From: Ilyobacter polytropus DSM 2926
GTDB taxonomy: Bacteria > Fusobacteriota > Fusobacteriia > Fusobacteriales > Fusobacteriaceae
Length of the DNA: 64,000 nt
Reading direction: 5' to 3'
Assembly (NCBI RefSeq): GCF_000165505.1
Contig: NC_014632.1
Span: forward strand, 1,116,001-1,180,000
In this document: piece by piece, positions 6,935 through 15,844 of the stretch
Position numbering within the stretch: the stretch's first letter is position 1
How the letters are laid out: each line of letters begins with the position of its first letter
Notes under the pieces: model-generated
Database searches by the model: none
Seen by the model: only the letters and a program-made list of their open reading frames with translations
Told to the model about the DNA's origin: nothing
Position numbers and translations under genes: made by a program

Positions 6935-9308
6935 AACTTACCCTCCTCTCTTTCTTTTGGTTTTTGATTATTGCCTTTTCTACAGCTCCCTCTATAAGTT
7001 CCGCCAGAGCCGGCATCTCTTCCCTGAGCCTTTCTACTATACCCTTGGAGGACTCTCCCCTGATAACCGGATTAAAATCTATATTTACCTCTATCTTATT
7101 TCTGATATCCATTCTTTCTGCTCTCTCTTTGACTTTAGAGAACAATTTAGGGACCCCTTCACCTGCAAACATTCCAAGCTTCTCTCCTGCATTAAACCAA
7201 AGGTCCTTAGACTGCTGAGTTCCATCATGTGGAATTATCGATTCAGGAGTCCTTCCATCACCTACCAATGCAAGATGAGGTCTTCCTACAACTCCTCCCT
7301 TGGCATAAGCAGGTATCCCTTTTTCTTTGTATCCCTTGTATTTTTTCTGTACCCAGCTAAACATTTTTCCTGGAACAGTAAATTTTTTCCATAACTCCCA
7401 TAATTTTGAAAGTTTTCCACTTATATATTCGTAACTGTTTTTAAAGCCTTCTTTGATTAGATCCCAGTTTTTATATATTAAATATCCTCCGGCAACAACA
7501 GCCCCTATACCCAGGACCCAAGGATTAAACAGCATTGCTTTTCCTGCTGCTCCGAGGGCTGTCACTCCCGTTTTTACTCCTGACAATACCGGCCCCCATT
7601 GTTTCCAGCCTTTGATTAATAGGGCTGCCTCCTTTAAAAAAACAAGGTCTTTTTTAGTATTTGCCAGCATTTTTATTCCCAGTACCGCTCCGCTAGTTCC
7701 TAGTTTTAACCCCACGAATCCAGCTGCTCCAAAGGCCATTGCCTTAGCCAATTTAGGATAATCTTCTGTAAATTTTGTGATCCCTTCACTGAAATTAACC
7801 ATACCTTTTGTGGCACCTCTTATAGGAGGGAGAAAGAATCTTGTTGTTGCAGCTGCCATGTCTGTAGTCGCTTTTAATGCTAGTTTTATATCAGAAGCTG
7901 TAGTATTCAATTTATTGTTATACTCGTTGTTTACACTCCCAGCATATTTAGTGGCATCTCCTACAAGCTTTAAATTTTCTTTTAAAAATTTTGTATTGTT
8001 AATAAGCATTCCCATGGAGCTCATGGCTTCCTCACCAAATAACTGTTTTGTTACAGAAAGTTTTTCAGAATCATTCAAGTCATTCAGTCCCTGGAATACT
8101 TTCATCAATGCCCCTTGAGAATCTTTTTGCAAATCCTCAGCCAACTGTCCAGGATCAATCCCTATCTTTTGAAATGCTGCGGACATTGTACTGCTTGCAG
8201 AGTCACCTGAAGCCATAGTGGTATAAAGCTTTCTAATTGCAGTAGAAGCTGTCCCGGCATCTTTGACCCCAAGAGCTATCAATGTTCCTCCAAGAGCCGA
8301 TGTTTGAGCCTCTGTAAAGTTGGCCATTCTGCCTAAGCCCCCTACCTGAGTGGCTATTTCCGCCACCTGAGCAGGAGCCACTTTTATACTGTCACCCAGT
8401 AGGTTCATCTGGTCAGCCAGCTTTATTACTTCACTCTGGCTCATCTTAAACGCTTCTCTCCATGTGGCCAGAGTTTCACCAGCTTTACCTGCCTCCATAT
8501 CAAATGCTACAGAAACTTTGGCAGTGTCTGATGTGAATTGTGGGATCTCTTGCAGATTTATCCCAGCCTGTCCTGCTGCTGCAGCTATCTCATAAATCTC
8601 TGAATTAAATTTAGGAATATCTTTTGTAGCCTTTTTCAATTCCCTTTGAAATTTTTTAGCTTCTTCTCCTGCCAATCCTGTTGTTTTTCTTACGTCTGCA
8701 AAGGCTTCTTCATCATCTATGGCAAATTTCACAGCCACTCCTAGAGCCACTGCCTGACCAGCTGATCTGGCAAAAGTTCCCCCGGCATTATTTGAAACAG
8801 ACTTTTTAAGATTTTCATATTCTTTAAGTTTCTTATGCCTCTCTTCTACTTTTTTCATAGATTTGGCCAATTCTTCTTGGCTTTGAGAATATCTTTTAGT
8901 CTCATTTTTAGCCGCTTTCATCTGCCTCATCATATCTGTAAGAGCTTTCTTTTGATTTTCTGTGGTTTCTTTTAAGTGATTCTCTGCTTTCTGAGCTTTT
9001 TTAAACTCATTTATCATGCTTTTAGAAGGCTTCTTGGTTTTTTCAATAGCCCTTCTTAGATCATTAACTTTTTTACTAGTTCCAAAGAGCTCCCTTTGCT
9101 GCCTCTTATATTCTTCACGTCCACTTGCAAACTGTTTTTCAAGCTTTTCTTCACTAGCTTTTAGCTTTGAAATATGCCTGTTGGTGCTTTTTAGTTTTAG
9201 CATCTCATCGCTTAGTTTTTTCATTTCTTTAGAAGAGGTCTGAAAGCTTTTTGAAAGGGAGGGATCTACTGTCCCTCCTATTTTTAACATAAAATTTCTA
9301 CCGCTCAC
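6927..9308 (-). CDS. Tail tape measure protein (TP901-type)
   Basis: The 793-residue protein sets tail length and is injected ahead of the DNA. Residues 1 to about 165 are a heavily charged coiled coil. Then follows the TP901 tape-measure core (AFADVRKTTGLAGEEA, AAAAGQAGINLQEI, GTASTAIRKLYTTMASGD, LFGEEAMSSMGML). Hydrophobic segments lie at about residues 505-600. The C-terminus has the AKGGVVGRPHLALVGDGRTPESIIPHDG motif common in tape measures. The start is GTG at 9306-9308 with GGAGG nine bases upstream, and it overlaps the end of the chaperone E' frame, as in P2. Confidence 0.95.
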   Translation of the reverse strand: MSGRNFMLKIGGTVDPSLSKSFQTSSKEMKKLSDEMLKLKSTNRHISKLKASEEKLEKQFASGREEYKRQQRELFGTSKKVNDLRRAIEKTKKPSKSMINEFKKAQKAENHLKETTENQKKALTDMMRQMKAAKNETKRYSQSQEELAKSMKKVEERHKKLKEYENLKKSVSNNAGGTFARSAGQAVALGVAVKFAIDDEEAFADVRKTTGLAGEEAKKFQRELKKATKDIPKFNSEIYEIAAAAGQAGINLQEIPQFTSDTAKVSVAFDMEAGKAGETLATWREAFKMSQSEVIKLADQMNLLGDSIKVAPAQVAEIATQVGGLGRMANFTEAQTSALGGTLIALGVKDAGTASTAIRKLYTTMASGDSASSTMSAAFQKIGIDPGQLAEDLQKDSQGALMKVFQGLNDLNDSEKLSVTKQLFGEEAMSSMGMLINNTKFLKENLKLVGDATKYAGSVNNEYNNKLNTTASDIKLALKATTDMAAATTRFFLPPIRGATKGMVNFSEGITKFTEDYPKLAKAMAFGAAGFVGLKLGTSGAVLGIKMLANTKKDLVFLKEAALLIKGWKQWGPVLSGVKTGVTALGAAGKAMLFNPWVLGIGAVVAGGYLIYKNWDLIKEGFKNSYEYISGKLSKLWELWKKFTVPGKMFSWVQKKYKGYKEKGIPAYAKGGVVGRPHLALVGDGRTPESIIPHDGTQQSKDLWFNAGEKLGMFAGEGVPKLFSKVKERAERMDIRNKIEVNIDFNPVIRGESSKGIVERLREEMPALAELIEGAVEKAIIKNQKKERRVSFG

Positions 9309-9782
9309 TTGGTATCGCCTCCAACCAGCTGACCAATTCTCTAAGTTTCATTTTATAAAAAAAATCAGCCCCGCTATTGCTTACCTTTCCTGCTAGGAGG
9401 ATAGCCTCCCTCAAGTCTTGCAATTTCTTTTTAGAATTGAGGTCTATCCCAGTAAGAAACCCTTTGTTGCACCGGTTACTGCTGAAAAATCTCTATGATT
9501 TAGTTCAAGTATAAGTTCATATGGCAGTTTTGAAGCTTTGGCAGCTACCGCCGCTTGGTAAGCAAATGAATAATTTGCATCTGGAACCGGCACATAAAAT
9601 CTATCCCTGAAATTACTCTCTGCCTCACAAATATCAACTCCTGTTAAAGAACCGAAATCTAAATTGATTTCCCTGATTTCCACATCATTAAATTTTATTT
9701 TTTTAGAGAGTTTTATTTTCATAATACTTCCTACTATTGCTACTTTTTCTTCAGTTTCCTCAACCGATTTATTCTCTTCCAT
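9298..9782 (-). CDS. Tail assembly chaperone E-E' fusion by -1 ribosomal frameshift
   Basis: The last codons of the 112-residue frame include the heptamer G GGT TTC (9456-9462, minus strand) in the phase required for simultaneous -1 slippage. After a -1 shift the ribosome would pass the TAG at 9444-9446 and read 52 further codons (starting LTGIDLNSKKK, ending LVSWLEAIPSER) to a TAG at 9298-9300, inside the tape-measure start. No stop interrupts the new frame. The product would be about 161 residues. P2 E/E' and lambda G/GT use the same trick at the same place, so this is very likely genuine, although efficiency cannot be seen. Confidence 0.82.
9444..9782 (-). CDS. Tail assembly chaperone E (unshifted form)
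   Basis: The 112-residue protein lies between the tail tube and tape measure genes, exactly where P2 gpE and lambda gpG lie. It is acidic at the N-terminus and has conserved-looking KIKLSKKIKFNDVEIREI and LPYELILELNHRDFSAVTGATKGF segments typical of phage tail assembly chaperones (Mu gp41/P2 gpE type). Close to its end is a slippery heptamer that allows a longer product (separate entry). It is separated from the tube gene by the inserted antirepressor gene. Confidence 0.85.
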   Translation of the reverse strand: MEENKSVEETEEKVAIVGSIMKIKLSKKIKFNDVEIREINLDFGSLTGVDICEAESNFRDRFYVPVPDANYSFAYQAAVAAKASKLPYELILELNHRDFSAVTGATKGFLLG

Positions 9783-9807
9783 CTATATCCCCTTTCTATA
9801 CGATTTA

Positions 9808-10494
9808 TTATGCAGCTATCTGAAACATTTCTAGCAGGAACTTTCTGCCTTCTCCAGTCCATTTTCTGTCATAGACTATCTTCCCTGTATCCAAAACATT
9901 TTGCTTTATAGATACATAACCAAGATCTGAGTATTTAGAATAGAGCACCCAGGTTCCATTTGCCTTAAACTGTATCTTTCTTTCACCAAGTTCTATATTT
10001 AAAGCTATGGCACTTTTAAAACCCATTTCCTTTGCTATTTCAGTAGTTGTATACAGCTTGTTTTCATGTACCAGCATATCAATAGTCTTTTGCTTCTCAA
10101 TTGCCAATAACTTCTGTTTTTCTTTCTCCTCCACTGCATCTGCATAGGCTCTTAGAGCTTCAGGAAGTGACTTAGGAACATATAATTCTTTTAGCTGCTT
10201 TTCCATTTCATTAAATTTATTTATATAAGCCAGCTTAAAATCATTGTGTCCCTGGATATTAAACATATAGAGTATGAAGCCATCTTTTGTGAGAAAATAC
10301 TCCTTTCTCATCTGACCATTTCCACCCTTGTATTCACTATGAATAATTAACCCCCTCAAATCTGAGGTGGTTAAAATTCCTTCTAAATCTCTCATCACGT
10401 TATCGTGTCTCTTTCCCAATTGCTCAGCCACCACTCTGCTGGAAACCACTAAGCCATAGTCCTTATTATTTTCTATTTTAATTAAATCAGTCAT
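9808..10494 (-). CDS. Rha-family antirepressor with C-terminal KilAC/ANT domain
   Basis: The 228-residue protein has an N-terminal Rha (pRha) domain: VVSSRVVAEQLGKRHDNVMRDLE, then MRKEYFLTKDGFILYMF. After a charged helix (about residues 100-140) comes a KilAC-type DNA-binding domain with TTEIAKEMG, ending GRKFLLEMFQIAA. Such proteins act as antirepressors or regulators in phages. Its place is odd: it is inserted, same strand and without its own terminator, between the tail tube and the tail chaperone genes, so it should be made late with the structural proteins. Confidence 0.85.
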   Translation of the reverse strand: MTDLIKIENNKDYGLVVSSRVVAEQLGKRHDNVMRDLEGILTTSDLRGLIIHSEYKGGNGQMRKEYFLTKDGFILYMFNIQGHNDFKLAYINKFNEMEKQLKELYVPKSLPEALRAYADAVEEKEKQKLLAIEKQKTIDMLVHENKLYTTTEIAKEMGFKSAIALNIELGERKIQFKANGTWVLYSKYSDLGYVSIKQNVLDTGKIVYDRKWTGEGRKFLLEMFQIAA

Positions 10495-10506
10495 TCTTCT
10501 CCCTTC

Positions 10507-11025
10507 TTATAAGAAATTATCGTCATCAAGATAATTAACTCCATCCACGACAAATTTATTATTAAATTTATCAATATGTAAATTTGGAACTTCATCTACA
10601 AATACTATGATACTGGCTACTTCAAACTCAGCTTCTGTATCCATGGACTTGGCAACCTCTGCCTTTCCTATATTCATACTTTTAGGAGTGACATTGGCCA
10701 CCACTCTGATCTTTCTATTTTTAGATTTTTTTACAGGATGCTCTGGGTCCGCCATGTTCATGTTTCCCCTGAAAGTTAAAAGATGATTTCTTGGTGCAAG
10801 CAGTGTGGTAAATTGTTGATTTACAGCTCTTTTTTTTATCTTCAGCGTCATTGACTGAGTAAGCCCAGGTACTGGGACTTCTATTTCTCCTGCTATTCCA
10901 GAACCTGAAAGAGTATCTGTCATAAACTGGATATTAGGCAGCTCAAGATCGACTGTTCCCACTTCCTTTAATGCATCTATATACAAACTAAAGCCCTGTA
11001 GAGACGTAGGTATTCCTCCTAGCAT
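10507..11025 (-). CDS. Major tail tube protein (P2 gpFII family)
   Basis: The 172-residue protein has the typical tail tube start GIPTSLQGFSLYIDALKEVGTVDLELPNIQFMTDTLSGSGIAGEIEVPVPG (seen in part as LPNIQFMTDTLSGSGIAG) and continues with short beta strands. It builds the inner tube that the sheath contracts around. Its ATG overlaps the stop of the sheath gene, and sheath-then-tube order is the universal one for contractile tails. Confidence 0.95.
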   Translation of the reverse strand: MLGGIPTSLQGFSLYIDALKEVGTVDLELPNIQFMTDTLSGSGIAGEIEVPVPGLTQSMTLKIKKRAVNQQFTTLLAPRNHLLTFRGNMNMADPEHPVKKSKNRKIRVVANVTPKSMNIGKAEVAKSMDTEAEFEVASIIVFVDEVPNLHIDKFNNKFVVDGVNYLDDDNFL

Positions 11026-12461
11026 TAGTTACCACCTCCAAACAAGTTCTGTAAGTATTCAACATCGTATTCCAGGTCAGACTCTATACACTCAGCTACT
11101 CCCACAGGAGTCATGTATCTTTTGAAGTAATACTTTCCGTCAATCAGACTGGTTGTCGGATTATCTCCACTATTAAATTCAATTCTTCCTCCAAGGATTA
11201 CACTTTTAGTCACAAGTCCGTTATAGTAATCGTTATAGCTATCCACTATCTTATCCATCAACTTATTGTCTGCCGGCTTATCTACATCCAGCCAGAAAGT
11301 AAGTGTAAAATTATTGTTGTCCCAGATAAACATCCTTTTGCAGGAGATCGTATTATCTTTGACATCTGTATTTGATGGATAGCAGCCTGTCCTATTTCCC
11401 CATAACCTCCATCCATTATTGAAGTTTATAGAAGTTGCTACGCCATTATCATTAAGATAATTTGCCTGCCCAAGAATAAGATCTACCTCTGTCCCGTCTT
11501 CAAGACAAATCCCTGTGGTATTAAGTGCTTTATTTGAGGGAGATTCATATGGAATATCATTATTATCTTGATCCACTTTATACATGGAAGCAGCAACTAA
11601 GGTAGATATATGGTAAATCTTGGTCCCAATACAGGCCCTTGGCCAAAAGTTATACTGGGTCTCGTGAATATAGCTGTTGTCATTCTTCCACTCAGCAACT
11701 TTGGTGTAATTATCCACAGTATCGGCATCAATATCTGTTAGAGCAATTCCGTTGAAAACCTCATTGATATTTCTCATAGAAGACACCAGTGACTGTGCCA
11801 CTGCAGGTTTATGAGTCCATCCTGGAGCCAGTCCAATATTGGGAACTCTGTTAAATTTAGTAAATACCTGTGGAATAGTTGCAAATCCTTCATTTTTAAA
11901 GGTTATCGCATCCACTCCCCCTATAATATCGTCCTCATCCACTAGACTAGGTTTCAATTTATCAAAACTCACTTTATAGGCTCCGTCTGTAATAGTGAGT
12001 GCCACCAGTGTTACGGTCCCATCCTCTTTAAAAGCAGCTGTGTAGTCTGTCCCTAGAGTCTTTTGGGTACTGTCTGCCACATAAGTCAGATCCATAGTAT
12101 TTAGAAGAACCCCTATATCATCCACGACAGCCACGCCATCTGTAAAAGTAATTGCTTTATCCACTATCCCTTCTTTGTGTATTTCAGGGTCCAGCACATT
12201 TACCAGCACAACAGGCCCTACTTTAAACAGCCTAAAAAATACACTTATTGCCTCGCATAGAGAGTAGTCTTTCCAGTTATCATGATAACCAAAGGCAGCT
12301 ATAGCTTCCTTCTCTGTGTAACAGAGAACCGGAACATTTACCTTTGGATCAGATGCCATATTGACTGGTGCTGTCCCTACAATTATGGCAGTATTACCAC
12401 TCTGAATAATACTGGCTATGGAAGTTGGTGTCTCTCCTGTATTAACTCCATGATTTACCAT
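11025..12461 (-). CDS. Contractile tail sheath protein (P2 gpFI family)
   Basis: The 478-residue protein starts with VNHGVNTGETPTSIASI and TAIIVGTAPVNMAS, typical of the sheath N-terminus. The centre holds GLAPGWTHKPAVAQ, and the C-terminal third contains NGWRLWGNRT and RMFIWDNNNFTLTFWLDVDKP, the conserved part that packs around the tube. It identifies the virus as a myovirus. Length is normal. Confidence 0.96.
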   Translation of the reverse strand: MVNHGVNTGETPTSIASIIQSGNTAIIVGTAPVNMASDPKVNVPVLCYTEKEAIAAFGYHDNWKDYSLCEAISVFFRLFKVGPVVLVNVLDPEIHKEGIVDKAITFTDGVAVVDDIGVLLNTMDLTYVADSTQKTLGTDYTAAFKEDGTVTLVALTITDGAYKVSFDKLKPSLVDEDDIIGGVDAITFKNEGFATIPQVFTKFNRVPNIGLAPGWTHKPAVAQSLVSSMRNINEVFNGIALTDIDADTVDNYTKVAEWKNDNSYIHETQYNFWPRACIGTKIYHISTLVAASMYKVDQDNNDIPYESPSNKALNTTGICLEDGTEVDLILGQANYLNDNGVATSINFNNGWRLWGNRTGCYPSNTDVKDNTISCKRMFIWDNNNFTLTFWLDVDKPADNKLMDKIVDSYNDYYNGLVTKSVILGGRIEFNSGDNPTTSLIDGKYYFKRYMTPVGVAECIESDLEYDVEYLQNLFGGGN

Positions 12462-12465
12462 CTAT

Positions 12466-12768
12466 CTACCTCCCCTCTATATCTTTCTTGGCATTTTCGT
12501 AGAGAATATTAAATTTTGTCCCTTGAATTCTCACTTTATTGACCGCCTCTATATATTTATCCTTAGGAATAAAAAGTGGCTGAATACCCGGATACTTCTC
12601 CTTGAGTTTCTCCACCTCTTTGGGCAATCCACCTCTAAACACACTTCCATTATCCAATAGTCCTCTTTTGACAGTAGGTCCTATGTAATAAATTGACTCT
12701 CTCTTTTTTTTAGGATATTCTTTTTTAGTTGCTTCAGATTTTTTTTCTTCAGTTTTCTTAATTGCCAT
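12466..12768 (-). CDS. Small basic phage protein upstream of sheath
   Basis: The 100-residue protein has a lysine/glutamate-rich first 25 residues, then a compact part with SIYYIGPTVKRGLLDNGSVFRGGLP. A good site (GGAGGAAAG) precedes the ATG. It sits directly before the sheath gene with 4 bases between. I do not recognise a family; similar small genes precede the sheath in other P2-like prophages. It may be a neck or sheath-initiation component. Confidence 0.65.
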   Translation of the reverse strand: MAIKKTEEKKSEATKKEYPKKKRESIYYIGPTVKRGLLDNGSVFRGGLPKEVEKLKEKYPGIQPLFIPKDKYIEAVNKVRIQGTKFNILYENAKKDIEGR

Positions 12769-12777
12769 CTTTCCTCC

Positions 12778-13257
12778 TTACAAATAATCATCTTGAGGCT
12801 CAGTTGTTGGGATTGTAAATTTACATCTTGTCTCTCCTAGAAAATATGGAAAATTTACTTCTCCAAAGATTTCGTGTTTCATAGCTCTCTCCAAGATCCC
12901 AAAATCAAAATTTACATTTTTTAAAAAATCTACTCTAATTTTATCTATAATTGAGATCACATCCCAATGCCCGGTTGCATGGGTATATCTGACCTTTTCC
13001 TTATTTCTGGAATCCTCCAATCCTAGTCCGACAGTTCCATAAAGAATAGCTACATCTGCACTGCTTATATGATCACTGTCTTCAATATTGGTTGTCTGGA
13101 TTAGCACATAAGGAGTTCCTTTGACCACCTCTTTGGGAAGGGCTCCCGTCTCTACCAAAGGCTCGACAAACTCTCCCTCTGTGTTTGTCAGTTGGGTTCC
13201 TCTCAGTGCTTCCTTTACACGTCTTTTTATCTCTTGTTCCAGGTTCCTGATTGACAT
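12778..13257 (-). CDS. Probable tail terminator/neck protein
   Basis: The 159-residue protein lies between minor tail protein Z and the sheath region, where tail terminator or head-tail completion proteins are found. The sequence has a predicted alpha-beta mix (ASKR-like start IRNLEQEIKRRVKEAL, VLIQTTN, DVISIIDKIRVDFLKN), compatible with a tail terminator fold, but no motif fixes the family. Its ATG overlaps the stop of the Z gene (TAATG). Confidence 0.6.
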   Translation of the reverse strand: MSIRNLEQEIKRRVKEALRGTQLTNTEGEFVEPLVETGALPKEVVKGTPYVLIQTTNIEDSDHISSADVAILYGTVGLGLEDSRNKEKVRYTHATGHWDVISIIDKIRVDFLKNVNFDFGILERAMKHEIFGEVNFPYFLGETRCKFTIPTTEPQDDYL

Positions 13258-13817
13258 TATTCCCCCTTCTTATTAAAGAATTTAGATACTTCTTTATCTA
13301 TTTGGCCATATATCTTCTCTTGGGCCACCTCTTCTACATAGTCTGAGATATTTTCAGCATTAAGCATTCCCCCGGTAGAATATCCTCTCTGCACTTCTAT
13401 AGGATATCTTTTTTTACCTTCTCTTCTAAAAACATGGATGTTCCCAGGTTGACTTTTGGGAGCCATCAAGAATCCTCTTTTCAACTCTTTCAGCCCTCCA
13501 CTCCTGCTCTGAGCTACCTTTATGGGTCCGTTAAGCGGGACCTCCACCTTAAATCTTTTAAGGGTAAAAGTGTCTTTTTTTCTATTGTTACTTATCTCTG
13601 CTACTGGATTTTCTACTGTCGGATTTTTGATATTAATACTGTCACTCACAGGTTTTTTATCTATGAAGAACTCTTCAGCTACACGATTTACTGCAGCTTT
13701 TTTAGCTTCTCGTGCTGCTGTTTTGACAGCACGAGCTACTACAATTTCAAGACCATTGTTTATTCCTTCAAGTTCCTTACGAGCTTTTTCCAGTTCTTTT
13801 ATATCCACTGTAATCAT
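13257..13817 (-). CDS. Prophage minor tail protein Z (gpZ family)
   Basis: The 186-residue protein resembles the minor tail protein Z family: an N-terminal helix with VARAVKTAAREAKKAAVNRVAEEFFI and a beta part with LKRFKVEVPLNGPIKVAQSR and FLMAPKSQPGNIHVFRREGKKRYPIEVQRG. Proteins of this family (HK97 gp10-like) act at the head-tail junction. ATG overlaps the previous stop (ATGA). Confidence 0.82.
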   Translation of the reverse strand: MITVDIKELEKARKELEGINNGLEIVVARAVKTAAREAKKAAVNRVAEEFFIDKKPVSDSINIKNPTVENPVAEISNNRKKDTFTLKRFKVEVPLNGPIKVAQSRSGGLKELKRGFLMAPKSQPGNIHVFRREGKKRYPIEVQRGYSTGGMLNAENISDYVEEVAQEKIYGQIDKEVSKFFNKKGE

Positions 13818-14143
13818 TTAAACACCCTGACCTTTACGTCTACTATTCCGTCACAAGAATCTGTGTCTAGTATTTCAAAGGATTCTCCGTTTAAAATTAA
13901 TCTTTCCCCCTGAGAAGGCCTGCCTATGAGTTCATAATCTGAATATTTGAGTATTATCAGCTTCTCTGCCTCTATATGATTGGTATAACCATACTCATAC
14001 TCCCCTTTAGGTTTCTTTTCCTTGATATTATCCAAGACAACCGTCATCTCTAGATCATTAATAACTACTTTTTCTGCAAACTCTCTCTCATTGAAAAAAG
14101 CTGAATTGAAATCATTAGTCAGATGCTCCTTAAATGTTTTCAT
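13814..14143 (-). CDS. Head-tail connector (lambda gpFII-like)
   Basis: The 109-residue protein lies after the capsid region and before gpZ. It has beta-rich segments (MTVVLDNIKEKK, EAEKLIILKYSDYELIGRPSQGERLILNGESFEILDTDSCDGIVDVKVRV, given here only as landmarks) that resemble lambda gpFII-type head-tail attachment proteins, which close the connector and receive the tail. It overlaps both neighbours. Assignment is from position and general pattern. Confidence 0.62.
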   Translation of the reverse strand: MKTFKEHLTNDFNSAFFNEREFAEKVVINDLEMTVVLDNIKEKKPKGEYEYGYTNHIEAEKLIILKYSDYELIGRPSQGERLILNGESFEILDTDSCDGIVDVKVRVFK

Positions 14144-14462
14144 CTTCTTCCACTTTAGATCCCTGACTTAAGAAGTCCCAGATACCCAGTGTCCTCTCAG
14201 CTATAGTCCCTTTGGTTTCAATTTCCAGAGACTCGTCCAATTCATCCAGTTCCTTATGTGAAAGTTCCAAAAGCTCCATATATGAGATAGGCACTTTTTT
14301 TATTATCTCTTTGCCCTTCTCCTGTTGGGCATCTTCAATTAAACTGGAGGCCTTATCTCCTTTTAAAATTCTTTCTAGATCCTTTTCAGCAGGTTCAAAT
14401 ATATCCCCTTTTAAATATGTCACTCCGTTATATCTGATTGTTTTATTAGCTCTAACTCTCAT
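14130..14462 (-). CDS. Phage head protein of unknown function
   Basis: The 110-residue protein begins with MRVRANKTIRYNGVTYLKGD, a small beta domain found near capsid genes of many phages, followed by acidic helices. It occupies the position of lambda gpFI, which helps packaging, but I see no specific similarity to gpFI. It overlaps the connector gene by 14 bases. Confidence 0.6.
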   Translation of the reverse strand: MRVRANKTIRYNGVTYLKGDIFEPAEKDLERILKGDKASSLIEDAQQEKGKEIIKKVPISYMELLELSHKELDELDESLEIETKGTIAERTLGIWDFLSQGSKVEEDENI

Positions 14463-14468
14463 AATTCA

Positions 14469-15506
14469 TTACACCCCTGATACTACTTTAGAAAATACGA
14501 TAGCATCTGCATCATCCAAAACAGGAAGTGGAGCCGCTGCAAGTCTTATCTTTTCAAGATCTGCATCTTCATCCACCCAATGTTTAGGAATTCTTTTTCC
14601 TATGTATATCTGTCTTGCCTTAGACTCTCCGGCTATTTGACTTATCGCACCATAATGCAATGTCACACTCTTAGCCTTACAAGCTAGTACTCCACCGTCT
14701 TCAAGGATACTTACCTCTTCCCCGGCATCATTTGTGTACCAGTCCACATAAGAATAAATATCCAAATTCAATTCAGGGATAGTCCCAAGATACGAGGCAC
14801 CGTCTCCTAGTCTTCTAGGCTGCACTCTGAGGACATTGCTTTCTGTATATTTAAGTTTTTCTTTGACTTTTTCATGATCCATAAAGTATTTTTTAGCTTT
14901 TGGTGTCAGAATAATGGAGTCTATGAGAAGCCCCGTCTTCTTAAGAACAAGCATCTGCCATCTTTCCATATCAGCCAGAGGATCACTTCCAGCATCGTTC
15001 CATGCATCAGTTCCTAGAAGTTCTTCAAAGTTTTCTGGGTCCGTACCGTAAGATATAGCCTCTCTTGATACTCCTTTTCCTTGAATGGCCATCTTACCAG
15101 TAGAAAGGAGCTCTCCAAGCATAAGGATTTCTTTTCTAGTTATAACATCATCAAGATCTGCAAGCTCAGATGCTATAGTATCCAAAGCCAGATCTTGAGA
15201 GGTTACAGTATCACCATATATTGTCTGTCCAAATTTCTGTTTGAAAAGTTCATTTGCATGAGCCACTCTAAAAGGCTTTACCATAGGCGGCTGATACTCA
15301 TTTATTGAAAATTCTTCTTTCCCTAAAAATACCCCAGGGAGATTAGGTCCTACAAAAGGAGTAATTTTTCTTTTGGATTTTCTTACATGCACTTCAAACT
15401 TTGTATTGCTGTGTTCTTTTGTCCCTTTAACTAAAAGATTCCATAAAAACGGATTTACCTTTTTAGATTGGCTCAATGCTGCTATTAAAACTTTTAAATC
15501 GTACAT
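14469..15506 (-). CDS. Major capsid protein (lambda gpE family)
   Basis: The 345-residue protein matches the lambda gpE capsid family: VRKSKRKITPFVGPNLPG, PPMVKPFRVAHANELF, then a central LPELNLDIYSYVDWYTND stretch (here IPELNLDIYSYVDWY) and a C-terminal AKSVTLHYGAISQIAGE. It forms the HK97-fold shell, stabilised by the decoration protein encoded just upstream. Length is normal. Confidence 0.93.
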   Translation of the reverse strand: MYDLKVLIAALSQSKKVNPFLWNLLVKGTKEHSNTKFEVHVRKSKRKITPFVGPNLPGVFLGKEEFSINEYQPPMVKPFRVAHANELFKQKFGQTIYGDTVTSQDLALDTIASELADLDDVITRKEILMLGELLSTGKMAIQGKGVSREAISYGTDPENFEELLGTDAWNDAGSDPLADMERWQMLVLKKTGLLIDSIILTPKAKKYFMDHEKVKEKLKYTESNVLRVQPRRLGDGASYLGTIPELNLDIYSYVDWYTNDAGEEVSILEDGGVLACKAKSVTLHYGAISQIAGESKARQIYIGKRIPKHWVDEDADLEKIRLAAAPLPVLDDADAIVFSKVVSGV

Positions 15507-15516
15507 AATACCCCCT

Positions 15517-15843
15517 CTATCCTATAAATATTTGTAATTTTCTAGCATGATCTACTACGTCAGATATTTCGATACTTGGATCGACTATCAGTTTTTCAGA
15601 ATTAAATTCTCCACTGAAATATGCCACTGCTTTTCCAGCCTCTGCCAAAGTAATTTCATCTGCCAATATACAATCCACACTTGATGCAGGATAATCAGTA
15701 GCTCCCAATAAATTATATGCCCCATTTACTTTCCCAAGGAGCGTCCCTCTCTTCCATTCACCTGCAGGAAGCTCTATCTCTCCTGCTACGACAACTCCTT
15801 GCAGTCCGTTAAACAATTCATCTGGTTTTATTACTTCTCCCAT
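15517..15843 (-). CDS. Head decoration protein (lambda gpD family)
   Basis: The 108-residue protein resembles lambda gpD/HDPD trimers that clamp the expanded capsid: GEIELPAGEWKRGTLLGKVN, a DCILADEITLA strand and AVAYFSGEFNSEKL. It sits between the protease/scaffold and capsid genes, the same order as lambda C-Nu3-D-E. Its start is one base after the protease stop. Confidence 0.9.
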   Translation of the reverse strand: MGEVIKPDELFNGLQGVVVAGEIELPAGEWKRGTLLGKVNGAYNLLGATDYPASSVDCILADEITLAEAGKAVAYFSGEFNSEKLIVDPSIEISDVVDHARKLQIFIG

Positions 15844-15844
15844 T

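Noticed and set aside
6957-7394. Plus-strand 145-codon frame in the tape measure gene
   Set aside because: It is antisense to a strongly supported gene and lacks recognisable features.
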